Positions 19,003-30,729 of a stretch of 64,000 nucleotides of DNA are shown in pieces. Each line of letters starts with the position of its first letter. Position 1 is the stretch's first letter. This DNA comes from Klenkia soli. GTDB lineage: Bacteria > Actinomycetota > Actinomycetes > Mycobacteriales > Geodermatophilaceae. The notes below the pieces were generated by a model. The model was not told where the DNA came from. It was given only the letters and a program-made list of their open reading frames with translations, and made no database searches. The stretch spans positions 202,003 to 266,002 of the forward strand of contig NZ_FNIR01000008.1 of the NCBI RefSeq assembly GCF_900103975.1. The letters run 5' to 3'. The translations under genes were made by a program, and so were the position numbers.

Positions 19003-19497
19003 TCAGTGGTGGTTCGAGGCCTGCCGAGCGCGCTCGAAGGAGGCGTTGATCTCCGCCTCGGCCTCGGCGAGACCCACCCAGTTGGCGCCCTCGACGCTCT
19101 TGCCGGGCTCGAGGTCCTTGTAGGTCTCGAAGAAGTGCTGGATCTCCAGGCGGTCGAACTCCGACACGTCCGTGATGTCCTTGAGGTGGGCCATCCGCGG
19201 GTCGGTGGCCGGCACGGTGAGGACCTTGTCGTCACCACCGGCCTCGTCGGTCATCCGGAACATGCCGATCGCCCGGCAGGTGATGAGGCACCCGGGGAAG
19301 GTCGGCTCCTCCAGGAGCACCAGGGCGTCGAGGGGGTCACCGTCCTGACCCAGGGTCTCCTCGATGTACCCGTAGTCCGCCGGGTACCGCGTCGAGGTGA
19401 ACAACATCCGGTCCAGCCGGATGCGTCCAGTGGCGTGGTCCAGCTCGTACTTGTTCCGCTGGCCCTTGGGGATCTCTACCGTCACGTCGAACTGCAC
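19003..19497 (-). CDS. ppa: Inorganic pyrophosphatase
   Basis: A 164-aa soluble family I pyrophosphatase hydrolysing PPi to phosphate. It has [33 protein letters not shown] (metal-binding Asp residues) and [22 protein letters not shown]. The GTG at 19497 is chosen because homologues begin at [12 protein letters not shown]; an upstream ATG at 19548 would add an unconserved tail. It is divergent from dacB, as in mycobacteria (Rv3628-Rv3627c). Confidence 0.95.
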   Translation of the reverse strand: MQFDVTVEIPKGQRNKYELDHATGRIRLDRMLFTSTRYPADYGYIEETLGQDGDPLDALVLLEEPTFPGCLITCRAIGMFRMTDEAGGDDKVLTVPATDPRMAHLKDITDVSEFDRLEIQHFFETYKDLEPGKSVEGANWVGLAEAEAEINASFERARQASNHH

Positions 19498-19504
19498 CGC
19501 CGTA

Positions 19505-21004
19505 GTGTGGCCCACGCCCGGCGGTCGTGGGACGTCGAGGGTCCGCAACTACGGGGGAGGGGCCATCGCGAGCGCCCCGGGCAGCACCGTCACCGTCACC
19601 GCGCGGCCCCGCCCGCGGTGGCGCAAGCGGCTCTGGCAGGTGCTCGTCGCGCTCTGCGTCGTGGCCGCGCTGGGGGCCGGTGCGTTCCTGCTCGCCACCC
19701 ACGAGGACGCCGACCCCGACTCGGTGGCCGCCGTCCCGTCCGACGCCGTCGCGGTCCCGGACGCCGTCCTGCCCGAGCTGTCCGACCCCGCCCCGGTGCT
19801 CGCCGCGCTGTCCACCGACGCCCCGGCACCGACCGCCGCCGGCCTGCAGGCGGTGCTGGCCCCGCTCCTGGCCGCCCCGGCGCTGGGCAGCGGTGCGTCC
19901 GCCGAGGTGGTCGACGTCGCGACCGGCGCCACCCTGCTGGACACCGACGCCGACGACCCGGGCACCCCGGCCTCGACCGCGAAGCTGCTCACCGGGCTGG
20001 CCGCGCTCACCACGCTCGGCCCCGGCGCCACCATCCCCACCAGCGTGGTGGCCGGTGCCGTCCCCGGCGAGGTGGTGCTGGTCGGCGGCGGCGACCCCAC
20101 GCTGTCCACGACCTCGCCCTCGTCGAGCTACCCGGGGGCGGCCACGGTCGCCGACCTCGCCGCCCAGGTCCAGGCCGCGCTGGGCGGCACCGCCGTGACC
20201 TCCGTCGTGGTCGACAACTCGTTGTTCACCGGTCCGCTCACCGCCCCCGGCTGGGGCTCCGAGGACGCCCCCTCCACCTACGCCGCCCCGGTGACCGCCA
20301 CCGCCGTCGACGGCGCCCGGGTGGACCCGGGGCAGAGCCAGCGCAGCGGGCAGCCCGGCACCGACGCCGGCACCGCCCTCGCCGCGGCCCTCGGTGCGCC
20401 CGGCGCGGCGGTCACGCTGGGCACGGCGCCGGCCGGCGCCGCCGTGCTGGGCACCGTCCGGTCCGCCCCGGTCGAGCGCCTGGTCGAGCAGGCCCTCACC
20501 GCCTCGGACAACCTGCTCGCCGAGACCCTCGCCCGGCAGGTCGCCCTCGCCACCGGCGGCGAGGCCAGCTTCACCGGTGCGGCGGCCGCGGTCACCGCCG
20601 CGGTGGGCGCGGCCGGGTTCGACACCTCCGGCCTGACGCTGACCGACGGCAGCGGGCTGTCGGGCACCGACCGGGTGCCCGCGCGGCTGCTGGTCGACGT
20701 CCTCGAGGCGGCGGCCGACGGCACGCTGCCGGTGGCCGGCGCCCTGCTCTCGGGGCTGCCGATCGCCGGGTACACCGGCACCCTGGCCGACCGCGGCGAC
20801 GCCGACCCCGCCACCGCGCCGGGCACAGTGCGGGCCAAGACCGGCACCCTGGCGACCACGAGCGCGCTGGCCGGCCTGGTGGTCACCGAGGACGGCCGGC
20901 TGCTGGCCTTCGCCCTCCTCGCCGACGGCACCCCGGGCAACGTGGTCGCCGCCGAGGCAGCACTCGACGCGGTCGCCGCCGCGATGGCCAGCTGCGGCTG
21001 CTGA
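19505..21004 (+). CDS. dacB: D-alanyl-D-alanine carboxypeptidase/endopeptidase (PBP4 type)
   Basis: A 499-aa penicillin-binding protein of family S13, trimming peptidoglycan outside the membrane. An N-terminal membrane anchor ([21 protein letters not shown]) precedes the catalytic motifs [10 protein letters not shown] (SxxK), [12 protein letters not shown] (SxN) and [14 protein letters not shown] (KTG). The start is uncertain: GTG 19505 is only 7 nt from the divergent ppa start and lacks a ribosome site, whereas GGGGGAGGGG at 19553-19562 sits just before an in-frame ATC at 19565, which would give 479 aa. Both keep the anchor. Confidence 0.92.
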   Translation: MWPTPGGRGTSRVRNYGGGAIASAPGSTVTVTARPRPRWRKRLWQVLVALCVVAALGAGAFLLATHEDADPDSVAAVPSDAVAVPDAVLPELSDPAPVLAALSTDAPAPTAAGLQAVLAPLLAAPALGSGASAEVVDVATGATLLDTDADDPGTPASTAKLLTGLAALTTLGPGATIPTSVVAGAVPGEVVLVGGGDPTLSTTSPSSSYPGAATVADLAAQVQAALGGTAVTSVVVDNSLFTGPLTAPGWGSEDAPSTYAAPVTATAVDGARVDPGQSQRSGQPGTDAGTALAAALGAPGAAVTLGTAPAGAAVLGTVRSAPVERLVEQALTASDNLLAETLARQVALATGGEASFTGAAAAVTAAVGAAGFDTSGLTLTDGSGLSGTDRVPARLLVDVLEAAADGTLPVAGALLSGLPIAGYTGTLADRGDADPATAPGTVRAKTGTLATTSALAGLVVTEDGRLLAFALLADGTPGNVVAAEAALDAVAAAMASCGC

Positions 21005-21011
21005 GCACATC

Positions 21012-21028
21012 GCGATCCTCCGGATCGC
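21012..21028 (+). terminator. Short hairpin after dacB
   Basis: GCGATCC, TCC, GGATCGC: a perfect 7-bp stem with a 3-nt loop, 8 nt after the dacB stop. It is plausible as a weak terminator. The rest of the 141-nt gap before the metalloprotease gene holds no other clear signal. Confidence 0.45.
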
Positions 21029-21145
21029 ACCGCGGCCACGAGCCGTCCCCGGTGTGCGGCGAGCGCGTCCGTCGATCGGTCGCGGGACCCTCCGGGCCCC
21101 ACTCCTCACGACCCTGCACCGCCGGGCGCGTCTACCGTCATCCGC

Positions 21146-22219
21146 ATGGCTAGCTCGCTGGTGGACTGGGACCTCGCCGGACGCACGGCCCGCCGGCTGA
21201 GCGGCTCCGGTCCCGAGACCACGCGCGAGGAGGCCGCCGCCGTGGTCCGCGAGCTGCAGGAGTGCGCGGCCACCGCCGTCGCGCACGTCGAGCAGCTCAC
21301 CGGTCTCACCCCGGCCGCGGGGGCGCCCTCGCCGGTCACCGCCGTCGTCGACCGGCCCGGCTGGGTCGACGCCAACGCCGCAGGCATGGCCGCACTGCTC
21401 GACCCGCTCACCGACGCCCTCGAGGAGCGGACCGGCAAGTCCCCCGGCGCCCTGGCCCGCGCGATCGGCGGTAGGGCCACCGGCATCCAGGCCGGGGCCG
21501 TGCTCTCGTTCGTCTCCTCGAAGGTGCTCGGCCAGTACGAGGTGTTCGGCACCGGCGGCCGGCTGCTGCTGGTCGCCCCGAACATCGTCGACGCCGAGCG
21601 CCGGCTGGGCGTCGACCCGCACGACTTCCGGCTGTGGGTGTGCCTGCACGAGGTCACCCACCAGCTGCAGTTCACCGCCTTCCCCTGGCTGCGCACCTAC
21701 CTCGAGGCGCAGGTCCAGGAGTTCGTGCAGGCCAGCGACCTGGACCCCGCCGTGCTGCGCGAGCGGCTGCGGGAGGTCGTGGCAAGCCTGTCCGACGCGG
21801 TGCGGGGGAAGCCGGTGGACGGCGACGCCCCCGGCGGGCTGATGGCGCTGGTCGCCGACCCCGCCCAGCAGGCCGTGCTGGACCGCGTGACGGCGGTGAT
21901 GAGCCTGGTCGAGGGGCACGCCGAGTTCGTCATGGACGGCGTCGGCCCCGACGTGGTGCCCAGCGTCCGCATCCTGCGCAAGCGGTTCGGCCAGCGGCGC
22001 AAGGGCGTCGGCCCGCTCGACCGCGTGCTGCGCCGGCTGCTGGGCCTGGAGCAGAAGATGCAGCAGTACGCCGACGGCCGGCACTTCGTGGCCGGCGTCG
22101 TCGGGCTGGTCGGCATGGAGGCGTTCAACACCGTGTGGACGTCGCCGGGCACCCTGCCGCGCAAGGAGGAGCTCACCGACCCGCAGCGCTGGGTCGACCG
22201 CGTCCTCACCCCCTACTGA
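21146..22219 (+). CDS. Zinc-dependent metalloprotease family protein (DUF2342, F420-associated family)
   Basis: A 357-aa protein of the actinobacterial DUF2342/F420-biosynthesis-associated family (Rv3626c-like). It has an HEVTHQLQF zincin motif near residue 169, and a downstream [13 protein letters not shown] segment likely supplies the third ligand. Despite the family label, no F420 gene is nearby; the conserved neighbours are dacB, tilS and hpt. The substrate is unknown. The ATG at 21146 is followed 3 nt after the stop by tilS. Confidence 0.85.
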   Translation: MASSLVDWDLAGRTARRLSGSGPETTREEAAAVVRELQECAATAVAHVEQLTGLTPAAGAPSPVTAVVDRPGWVDANAAGMAALLDPLTDALEERTGKSPGALARAIGGRATGIQAGAVLSFVSSKVLGQYEVFGTGGRLLLVAPNIVDAERRLGVDPHDFRLWVCLHEVTHQLQFTAFPWLRTYLEAQVQEFVQASDLDPAVLRERLREVVASLSDAVRGKPVDGDAPGGLMALVADPAQQAVLDRVTAVMSLVEGHAEFVMDGVGPDVVPSVRILRKRFGQRRKGVGPLDRVLRRLLGLEQKMQQYADGRHFVAGVVGLVGMEAFNTVWTSPGTLPRKEELTDPQRWVDRVLTPY

Positions 22220-22222
22220 GCC

Positions 22223-23188
22223 GTGGGCCCGCACCCCGCGGTCGCCGCGGTGCGCGCCGCCGTCCGCCCGGGGCTCACCGGGCCGGTGCTGGTGGCCTGC
22301 AGCGGGGGAGCCGACTCCCTCGCGCTGGCCGCCGCGATCGCCTTCGAGGCGCCCCGGGCCGGGGTGCCCGCGGGCGCGGTCACGGTGGACCACGGCCTGC
22401 AGGCCGGCTCGGCCGACCGGGCCGCCGCGACGGCGGACCTGCTGCGCGGCCTCGGGCTCGCCCCGGTCGTGGTCGCGACGGTCCGGGTGGGGACGGCGGG
22501 CGGACCGGAGGCGGCTGCCCGGGACGCCCGGTACGCCGCGCTGACCGCCGCCGCGCAGGAGCACGGGGCCCGGGTCGCGCTGGGCCACACCCGCGACGAC
22601 CAGGCCGAGACCGTGCTGCTGGGCCTGGGCCGGGGGAGCGGCCCCCGGTCGCTGGCCGGCATGCCCGCCCGGCGCGGGCCGCTGTGGCGCCCGCTGCTGG
22701 GTCTCGACCGGGCCACCACCCGCGCGGCCTGCACCGCGCAGGGGCTGCCGGTCTGGGACGACCCGCACAACACCGACCCGGCCTTCACCCGGGTCCGGCT
22801 GCGCACCGAGGTGCTCCCGCTGCTCGAGGAGGTGCTCGGCGGAGGGGTGGCGGCAGCCCTGGCCCGCACAGCCGCCATGGCCCGCGAGGACGCCGACGCC
22901 CTCGACGCCCTGGCCCGGGTGCCGGACCCGACCGACTGCTCGGCGCTGGCCGCGCTGCCTGCGGCGATCCGGCGCCGGGCGGTCCGGAACTGGCTGCTCG
23001 GGAGCGGGGTGCGCGATCTGGCGGCCGTCCACCTGCAGGCCGTCGACGCGCTGGTGGTCGCCTGGCGCGGGCAGGGTCGGGTCGACCTCCCCGGCGGTGC
23101 GGGCGTCGTCCGGGCGTCTGGCAGGCTTGCGCTGCAAGGCCCCCCTCCACCCCTCAGCACTCCCCGCAGCGAGGAGCCCCACCCGTGA
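22223..23188 (+). CDS. tilS: tRNA(Ile)-lysidine synthetase
   Basis: A 321-aa ATP-dependent enzyme that converts C34 of the CAU-anticodon tRNA-Ile to lysidine, so that it reads AUA. The PP-loop is [13 protein letters not shown] near residue 28, and [20 protein letters not shown] is the second hallmark. The C-terminal half is short compared with E. coli TilS, as in other actinobacteria. It starts at GTG 22223; its stop overlaps hpt as GTGA. Confidence 0.95.
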   Translation: MGPHPAVAAVRAAVRPGLTGPVLVACSGGADSLALAAAIAFEAPRAGVPAGAVTVDHGLQAGSADRAAATADLLRGLGLAPVVVATVRVGTAGGPEAAARDARYAALTAAAQEHGARVALGHTRDDQAETVLLGLGRGSGPRSLAGMPARRGPLWRPLLGLDRATTRAACTAQGLPVWDDPHNTDPAFTRVRLRTEVLPLLEEVLGGGVAAALARTAAMAREDADALDALARVPDPTDCSALAALPAAIRRRAVRNWLLGSGVRDLAAVHLQAVDALVVAWRGQGRVDLPGGAGVVRASGRLALQGPPPPLSTPRSEEPHP

Positions 23189-23766
23189 GCGACACACCCA
23201 GCGGCCCCCTGGGTCCCGACCACGGCTACGGCCCGGACATCGACCACGTGCTGCTGTCCGAGGCCCAGATCGCCGAGAAGATCCGCGAGCTGGCCGACCG
23301 CATCGCCGTCGACTACGCCGGCCGCGAGGTGCTGCTGGTCGGCGTCCTCAAGGGCGCCGTGCTGTTCATGAGCGACTTCGCCCGGGCGCTGCAGCTGCCC
23401 ACCCAGATGGAGTTCATGGCCGTCTCCTCCTACGGGTCGGCCACCAGCTCCTCGGGCATCGTCCGCATCCTCAAGGACCTCGACCGCGACATCACCGACA
23501 AGCACGTGCTGGTGCTCGAGGACATCATCGACTCCGGGCTGACGCTGTCCTGGCTGCTGAAGAACCTGGGCTCGCGCGGCCCGGCCTCCCTCGAGGTGTG
23601 CGCGCTGCTGCGCAAGCCCGACGCGGTGAAGGTCGACGTCCCGGTGCAGTACGTCGGTTTCGAGATCCCCAACGAGTTCGTCGTCGGCTACGGCCTGGAC
23701 TACGCCGAGCGCTACCGCGACCTGCCCTACATCGCCACGCTCAAGCCCGAGGTGTACTCCTCCTGA
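23185..23766 (+). CDS. hpt: Hypoxanthine phosphoribosyltransferase
   Basis: A 193-aa purine salvage enzyme that makes IMP or GMP from hypoxanthine or guanine and PRPP. It has the PRPP-binding loop [18 protein letters not shown] near residue 108, [16 protein letters not shown] and a C-terminal [17 protein letters not shown]. The GTG at 23185 overlaps the tilS stop and has GAGGAG upstream. The tilS-hpt-ftsH order is widely conserved. Confidence 0.96.
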   Translation: MSDTPSGPLGPDHGYGPDIDHVLLSEAQIAEKIRELADRIAVDYAGREVLLVGVLKGAVLFMSDFARALQLPTQMEFMAVSSYGSATSSSGIVRILKDLDRDITDKHVLVLEDIIDSGLTLSWLLKNLGSRGPASLEVCALLRKPDAVKVDVPVQYVGFEIPNEFVVGYGLDYAERYRDLPYIATLKPEVYSS

Positions 23767-23776
23767 GGAGTTGATC

Positions 23777-23808
23777 CACAGCGTCTGAGCAGCCGGCGCA
23801 CAGCGTCT
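23777..23808 (+). promoter_or_regulatory. Direct repeat in the ftsH upstream region
   Basis: CACAGCGTCT occurs at 23777-23786 and again at 23799-23808, a 22-nt period (about two helical turns). A TACCGT -10-like hexamer lies at 23815-23820, just downstream. The arrangement suits an activator or repressor site for the ftsH promoter; no known box is recognised. Confidence 0.4.
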
Positions 23809-23938
23809 CCGGTGTACCGTCGGCCGGACGACGTCGCCCCTCGCGACGCAGGAGACCTCGGGTCGCGCGGCGTCCCCCGGACGAGCAGGAGGGTCGACGG
23901 GCATCCCGGGGTTCCCCCCGGCCGCCCGGCATCGGTGT

Positions 23939-25947
<2,009 letters not shown>

Positions 25948-25951
<4 letters not shown>

Positions 25952-26562
25952 TCGACCACTCCGTCGACCCGCGGCCGGTGCCGCACGCCGAGGACGGCGT
26001 CGACCACGCCCGGGCCGAGGCAGCGGTGCGCGAACTGCTCATCGCGGTGGGAGAGGACCCCGACCGACCCGGGCTGCGGGAGACCCCGGCCCGGGTCGCC
26101 CGGGCCTACGCCGAGACCTTCGCCGGGCTCCGCCAGGACCCGGTGCAGGTCCTGTCCACGGTGTTCGACGAGGACCACGACGAGCTGGTGCTGGTCCGCG
26201 ACATCGCGCTGTACTCGACCTGCGAGCACCACCTGGTGCCCTTCCACGGGGTCGCGCACATCGGCTACATCCCCGGCGCCGACGGCCGGGTGACCGGGCT
26301 GTCGAAGCTGGCCCGGCTGGTCGAGGTCTTCGCCCGCCGCCCGCAGGTGCAGGAGCGCATGACCAAGCAGATCGCCGACGCGATGATGACCGGCCTGCAG
26401 CCGCGCGGGGTGATCGTCGTGGTCGAGGCCGAGCACCTGTGCATGGCCATGCGGGGGGTGCGCAAGCCCGGCACCCGCACGCTCACCTCGGCGGTGCGCG
26501 GCATCTTCAAGGAGAGCCAGGCCACCCGCAGCGAGGCGATGAGCCTGGTCCTGGGCAGATGA
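25948..26562 (+). CDS. folE: GTP cyclohydrolase I
   Basis: A 204-aa enzyme making dihydroneopterin triphosphate from GTP, the first step of folate synthesis. It has [20 protein letters not shown] (zinc Cys and His), [23 protein letters not shown] and [16 protein letters not shown] with the second zinc Cys. The GTG at 25948 overlaps the ftsH stop; its own stop overlaps folP as ATGA. Confidence 0.96.
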
Positions 26563-27398
26563 CCGAGGGGCGCTGCCGGGTCATGGGCGTCCTGAACGTC
26601 ACCCCCGACTCGTTCTCCGACGGCGGGACCTTCGCCCAGGCCGGCCCGGCGATCGAGCACGGGCTGGCGATGCACGCCGCGGGCGTCGACTGGGTCGACG
26701 TCGGCGGGGAGTCCACCCGCCCCGGCGCCCACCGCGTCGACGCCGCCGAGGAGTGCGCCCGGGTGCTGCCGGTCGTCGCGGAGCTGGCCGCCGCCGGGGT
26801 CGCGGTGTCCATCGACACCACCCGGGCCGACGTCGCGGCCGCCGCGCTGGACGCCGGTGCGCGGCTGGTCAACGACATCAGCGGGGGGCTGGCCGACGCC
26901 GGCATGGCCCCGCTGGTCGCCGAGCGCGGCGTCCCGTGGGTGCTCATGCACTGGCGCGGGCACAGCCGCGAGATGTACGCCGCCGCCCGCTACGGCGACG
27001 TCGTCACCGAGGTCTGCGCCGAGCTCACCGCCCGGGTCGAGGACGTCGTGGCCGCCGGGGTCGACCCCGCCCAGCTGGTCCTGGACCCCGGCCTGGGGTT
27101 CGCCAAGAACGCCGAGCACAACTGGGCGCTGCTGGCGGGGCTGGACCGCCTGGTCGGGATCGGGCTGCCGCTGCTGGTCGGCGCCTCGCGCAAGAGCTTC
27201 CTGGGTCGGCTGCTGGCCGACCCCGACGGCACGCCGCGACCGGCCGAGCAGCGGGACGCCGCCACCCTGGCCACCACCGTGCTGGCCGCCGAGGCCGGTG
27301 CCTGGGGGGTGCGGGTGCACGACGCGGGACCCTCGGTCGACGCCGTCCGTACCGTGGCCGCCGTCCGCGATGCCCGAGCCAGGAGGAACCGTGCCTGA
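26559..27398 (+). CDS. folP: Dihydropteroate synthase
   Basis: A 279-aa enzyme joining pABA to dihydropterin pyrophosphate, the sulfonamide target. All canonical motifs are present: [58 protein letters not shown] and a C-terminal GVRVHD. It contrasts with the altered copy at 15854. It is coupled to folE by ATGA and overlaps folB by 8 nt. Confidence 0.97.
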   Translation: MTEGRCRVMGVLNVTPDSFSDGGTFAQAGPAIEHGLAMHAAGVDWVDVGGESTRPGAHRVDAAEECARVLPVVAELAAAGVAVSIDTTRADVAAAALDAGARLVNDISGGLADAGMAPLVAERGVPWVLMHWRGHSREMYAAARYGDVVTEVCAELTARVEDVVAAGVDPAQLVLDPGLGFAKNAEHNWALLAGLDRLVGIGLPLLVGASRKSFLGRLLADPDGTPRPAEQRDAATLATTVLAAEAGAWGVRVHDAGPSVDAVRTVAAVRDARARRNRA

Positions 27399-27750
27399 CC
27401 AGATCGCCGTCCGCGGCCTGACCGCCCACGCCCACCACGGCGTGTACGCCGTCGAGCGGGAGCAGGGCCAGACCTTCTCCGTCGACGCCGTCCTGGACGT
27501 CGACACCGCACCCGCCGCCGCCGGCGACGACCTGGCGCTGACGGTGAACTACGCCGAGCTGGCCCAGCAGCTGCACGCGGTGCTCACGGGCGAGCCGGTC
27601 GACCTGATCGAGACCCTCGCCCAGCGGCTGGCCGACGTGTGCCTGGCGAACCCGCTGGTCGACGCCGTGCAGATCACCGTGCACAAGCCCGAGGCCGACC
27701 TCGGCGTGCCCGCGGACGACGTCACCGTCACGATCAGCCGCCGCCGATGA
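27391..27750 (+). CDS. folB: Dihydroneopterin aldolase
   Basis: A 119-aa enzyme of the T-fold, converting dihydroneopterin to 6-hydroxymethyl-dihydropterin. It has HAHHGVYAVEREQGQTFSVD with the active-site Glu, NYAELAQQL and an invariant Lys in ITVHKPEADL. The GTG at 27391 has an AGGAGGAA ribosome site inside the end of folP. Its stop overlaps folK as ATGA. Confidence 0.95.
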   Translation: MPDQIAVRGLTAHAHHGVYAVEREQGQTFSVDAVLDVDTAPAAAGDDLALTVNYAELAQQLHAVLTGEPVDLIETLAQRLADVCLANPLVDAVQITVHKPEADLGVPADDVTVTISRRR

Positions 27751-28250
27751 CCCGCGCCGTCCTGTCCCTGGGGGCGAACCTGGGCGACCGGGCGGGCACG
27801 CTGCGCACCGCCCTGCAGACCCTCGCCGGACAGGGCCTGGTGGCCCGGTCGGTGCTCTACGAGACCCCGCCGTGGGGTCCGGTCGAGCAGCCGCCCTTCC
27901 TCAACGCGGTCGCCGTCGTCCGGGGTGACCGGGACGCCGCCGGGTGGCTGGCCCTGGCGCACGAGCTGGAGCAGGTGGCCGGCCGCACCCGCGAGGTCCG
28001 GTGGGGTGCCCGCACCCTGGACGTCGACGTGGTCACCGTGACCGGCGACGACGGCGTCCCGGTGCTCTCCGACGACCCGGCGCTGACGCTCCCACACCCC
28101 CGGGCGCACGAGCGGGCCTTCGTCCTGGTGCCGTGGCTGGCGCTGGACCCGGCGGCCGAGCTGCCCGGCCACGGCCGCGCACGCGACCTCCTCGCCGACC
28201 TGCCGGTCGAGGACGTCGAGGGCGTCGTGCGCTGGGAGCAGCTGGCATGA
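27747..28250 (+). CDS. folK: 2-amino-4-hydroxy-6-hydroxymethyldihydropteridine pyrophosphokinase
   Basis: A 167-aa kinase that pyrophosphorylates hydroxymethyl-dihydropterin, giving the folP substrate. It has LSLGANLGDRAGTLR, YETPPWGPVEQPPFLNAV, RTLDVDVV with the magnesium Asp residues, and PHPRAHERAFVLVPW. It is coupled by ATGA both to folB and to the DUF3180 gene, so one message likely carries ftsH-folE-folP-folB-folK-DUF3180. Confidence 0.96.
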   Translation: MTRAVLSLGANLGDRAGTLRTALQTLAGQGLVARSVLYETPPWGPVEQPPFLNAVAVVRGDRDAAGWLALAHELEQVAGRTREVRWGARTLDVDVVTVTGDDGVPVLSDDPALTLPHPRAHERAFVLVPWLALDPAAELPGHGRARDLLADLPVEDVEGVVRWEQLA

Positions 28251-28744
28251 GGCCGGTCTCCCGCCGGGACCTCGCCGTGGTCGCCGTGGGTCTGGCCGTG
28301 CTCGGTTGGGTCGTCGTCCGCGCCCTGTACGGCGACCTGCCGTCCCTGCACTGGTGGCAGCCGGTGCCGCTGGCGCTGCTGGCCGTCGCCGAGGGCCTGG
28401 GCGCGCGCTCGCTGCTGGCCCGGCTCACCGACGACCGCGAGCGCCGCCGGGCCGCCCGCACGGGCGAGTCGGCCGCGCTGGTGCCCGGGCAGCGGTCGCT
28501 CGACCCGGTGGAGCCCATGCTGGTCGCCCGGTTGGCCGTGCTCGCCCAGGCCAGCGCCTGGGCAGGGGCCGGGTTCGCCGGGCTGTGGGCGGGCGCCCTG
28601 GTCTTCACCCTCACCCAGGTCGGCCGGCTGTCCGCGGCGTCCGGGGACGCCGTCGCCGCCGGGATCGGGGTGGTCTGCTCATCGGCCCTGGTGGCCGGCG
28701 CGCTGCTGCTCGAGCGCGCCTGCCGGGTGCCCCCCGAGGACTGA
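28247..28744 (+). CDS. DUF3180 membrane protein
   Basis: A 165-aa protein of the DUF3180 family (Rv3605c-like), always found after folK in actinobacteria. Four hydrophobic segments are seen: LAVVAVGLAVLGWVVV, WQPVPLALLAVAEGLG, ASAWAGAGFAGLWAGALVF and VAAGIGVVCSSALVAGALLL. A short basic cytoplasmic loop with the motif LTDDRERRRAARTG lies between segments two and three. The function is unknown. Confidence 0.85.
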   Translation: MRPVSRRDLAVVAVGLAVLGWVVVRALYGDLPSLHWWQPVPLALLAVAEGLGARSLLARLTDDRERRRAARTGESAALVPGQRSLDPVEPMLVARLAVLAQASAWAGAGFAGLWAGALVFTLTQVGRLSAASGDAVAAGIGVVCSSALVAGALLLERACRVPPED

Positions 28745-28750
28745 GCCGGG

Positions 28751-29950
28751 TCAGCCCAGGGCCGAGCCGGCGGTCTCGGGGACCGCGCCGTCGACCGAGC
28801 GGCGCAGCGCGGCGTGCAGGGACTCCGGGGTGAGGACGCCGAGGAACCGGTCGCCGTCGAGCACCGCCACCCAGCCGGCCTCCATGCGCAACATGATCGC
28901 GAAGGCGTTCTTCAGCGTGGAGTCCACCGGCACCCAGGCGTCCATGCGCCGGCTGACCTCGCGCACCGTGCCCGACCCCTGCGCCCGGTCCAGCGACAGC
29001 CAGCCGTGCAGGGACTCCTGGTCGTCCAGGACCACCGCCCACCGCGCGCCGGTGCGGTCCAGGACCGCCCGGGCGTCGGCCAGCCCGTCGGCGACGTGGA
29101 CGACCGGCGGCCGCTCGAGGTCCTCGACCTCGATGCCGGTGACGGCCAGCCGCTTGAGCGCCCGGTCGGACCCGACGAAGTCGGCCACGAAGGGGCTGGC
29201 CGGGCGGCCGAGCAGCTCGGCGGGGGTGGCGTACTGCTCGACCTTGCCGCCCTCGCTCATCACCGCGATCCGGTCGCCGAGGCGCACGGCCTCCTCGATG
29301 TCGTGGGTGACGAACACGATGGTCTTGCGCACGGTCTCCTGCAGGCGCAGGAACTCCGACTGCAGCCGCTCGCGCACGACCGGGTCGACGGCGGAGAACG
29401 GCTCGTCCATGAGCAGCACCGAGGGGTCGGCGGCCAGGGCCCGGGCCACGCCGGCGCGCTGGCGCTGGCCGCCGGAGAGCTGGTGCGGGTAGCGGTCGCC
29501 GAAGGTGGCGGGGTCCAGGCCGACCGTGCTGAGCAGCTCCTCGACCCGGTCCCGCGTGCGCTTCTTGTCCCAGCCCAGCAGCTTCGGGACGGTCGCGACG
29601 TTGGTGCGGATGGACTGGTGCGGGAAGAGCCCGACGTTCTGGATGACGTAGCCGATCCGCCGCCGCAGCTGCGTCGGGTCGACCTCGGTGACGTCCTCGC
29701 CGCCGACCAGGATGCGCCCGGTGCTCGGCTCGATGATCCGGTTGATCATCTTCATCGTGGTCGTCTTGCCGCAGCCCGACGGGCCGACCAGCACGGTCAG
29801 CTCGCCCGGGGCGAAGGTGAGGTCGAGGGCCTGCACGCCGACCGAGCCGTCGGGGTAGACCTTGCTGACCCCCTCCAGCCGGATCTCCTCGGCACCCCCC
29901 TGACCGGCGTCAGCGGTGGTGGTCCCGGCAGAGGTGGCAGTAGCGTCCAC
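28751..29950 (-). CDS. Glycine betaine/quaternary amine ABC transporter ATPase (OpuCA/ProV-like)
   Basis: A 399-aa ATPase for osmoprotectant import. Walker A is GPSGCGKTTTM near residue 57, signature QLSGGQRQRAG, Walker B VLLMDEPFSAVD and switch FVTHDIEEA. The C-terminus has CBS-like sequence (HGWLSLDRAQG, WVAVLDGDRFLGVLTPESL), which in OpuA/OpuC senses ionic strength or nucleotides. The GTG at 29950 has AGGAAGG upstream. It is divergent from the permease genes with only 26 nt between, which is unusual since these genes usually form one operon. Confidence 0.92.
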   Translation of the reverse strand: MDATATSAGTTTADAGQGGAEEIRLEGVSKVYPDGSVGVQALDLTFAPGELTVLVGPSGCGKTTTMKMINRIIEPSTGRILVGGEDVTEVDPTQLRRRIGYVIQNVGLFPHQSIRTNVATVPKLLGWDKKRTRDRVEELLSTVGLDPATFGDRYPHQLSGGQRQRAGVARALAADPSVLLMDEPFSAVDPVVRERLQSEFLRLQETVRKTIVFVTHDIEEAVRLGDRIAVMSEGGKVEQYATPAELLGRPASPFVADFVGSDRALKRLAVTGIEVEDLERPPVVHVADGLADARAVLDRTGARWAVVLDDQESLHGWLSLDRAQGSGTVREVSRRMDAWVPVDSTLKNAFAIMLRMEAGWVAVLDGDRFLGVLTPESLHAALRRSVDGAVPETAGSALG

Positions 29951-29976
29951 GCGGTGGCCTTCCTGGTGAGCGCTCG

Positions 29977-30729
29977 ATGAGCGCGGCGAGCGGTACGGCG
30001 GTGCTCGCGGTGGACGCGGCGCCGAACCCCTGGTTCAGCACCTCGTGGGTGGTCGACAACTGGGGCACCATCATGCCGTTGTTGGTCCAGCACGTCAGGT
30101 TGACCGTCGTCTCGGTGCTCATCGGGGCGGTCATCGCGTTTCCGCTGGCCCTCCTCGCGCGGCGCAGCAGGTTCCTCACCGGGCCGGTGCTGGGGCTCTC
30201 GACGCTGGTCTACACGATCCCGTCGCTGGCCATGTTCGCCTTCCTCGCCCCGTTCACCGGGCTGTCCGAGACCACCGTGGCCGTGGGCCTGGTGCTGTAC
30301 TCGCTGGTGATCCTGGTGCGCAACTTCCTGGCCGGGCTGCAGGCCGTGCCCGCCGACGCCGTCGAGGCCGCGCGGGGCATGGGCTACGGCCCCGGGCGGC
30401 TGCTGGCGAAGGTCGAGATCCCGCTGGCGCTGCCCTCGATCATGGCCGGGTTGCGCATCGCCACCGTCTCCACCGTGGCGCTGGTGACCGTCGGCGTCGT
30501 GGTCGGCCAGGGCGGGCTGGGCCAGATCATCATCGTCAACGGGTTCAGCGCGAACTACTACCGGCCACCGATCGTCTTCGGCACCCTGGCCTGCGTGGTG
30601 CTGGCCCTGGTCGCCGACCAGCTGCTGGCCCTGCTGGAACGGGTGCTCACCCCCTGGACCCGGACGCCCACCTCGCCCGCCCGCACGAGCGGCCTGCGCT
30701 CCGCCGAGCCCGTGGAGGTGGCGGCATGA
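29977..30729 (+). CDS. ABC transporter permease, OpuCB/ProW-like (first)
   Basis: A 250-aa inner-membrane permease with about six hydrophobic segments and the EAA loop EAARGMGYGPGRLLAKVEIPLALPSIMAGLRIA near residue 130, which contacts the ATPase. It ends with VLALVADQLLALLERVLTPW. The ATG at 29977 has no clear ribosome site, and the 5' region is shared with the divergent ATPase gene. Its stop overlaps the second permease as ATGA. Confidence 0.9.
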   Translation: MSAASGTAVLAVDAAPNPWFSTSWVVDNWGTIMPLLVQHVRLTVVSVLIGAVIAFPLALLARRSRFLTGPVLGLSTLVYTIPSLAMFAFLAPFTGLSETTVAVGLVLYSLVILVRNFLAGLQAVPADAVEAARGMGYGPGRLLAKVEIPLALPSIMAGLRIATVSTVALVTVGVVVGQGGLGQIIIVNGFSANYYRPPIVFGTLACVVLALVADQLLALLERVLTPWTRTPTSPARTSGLRSAEPVEVAA

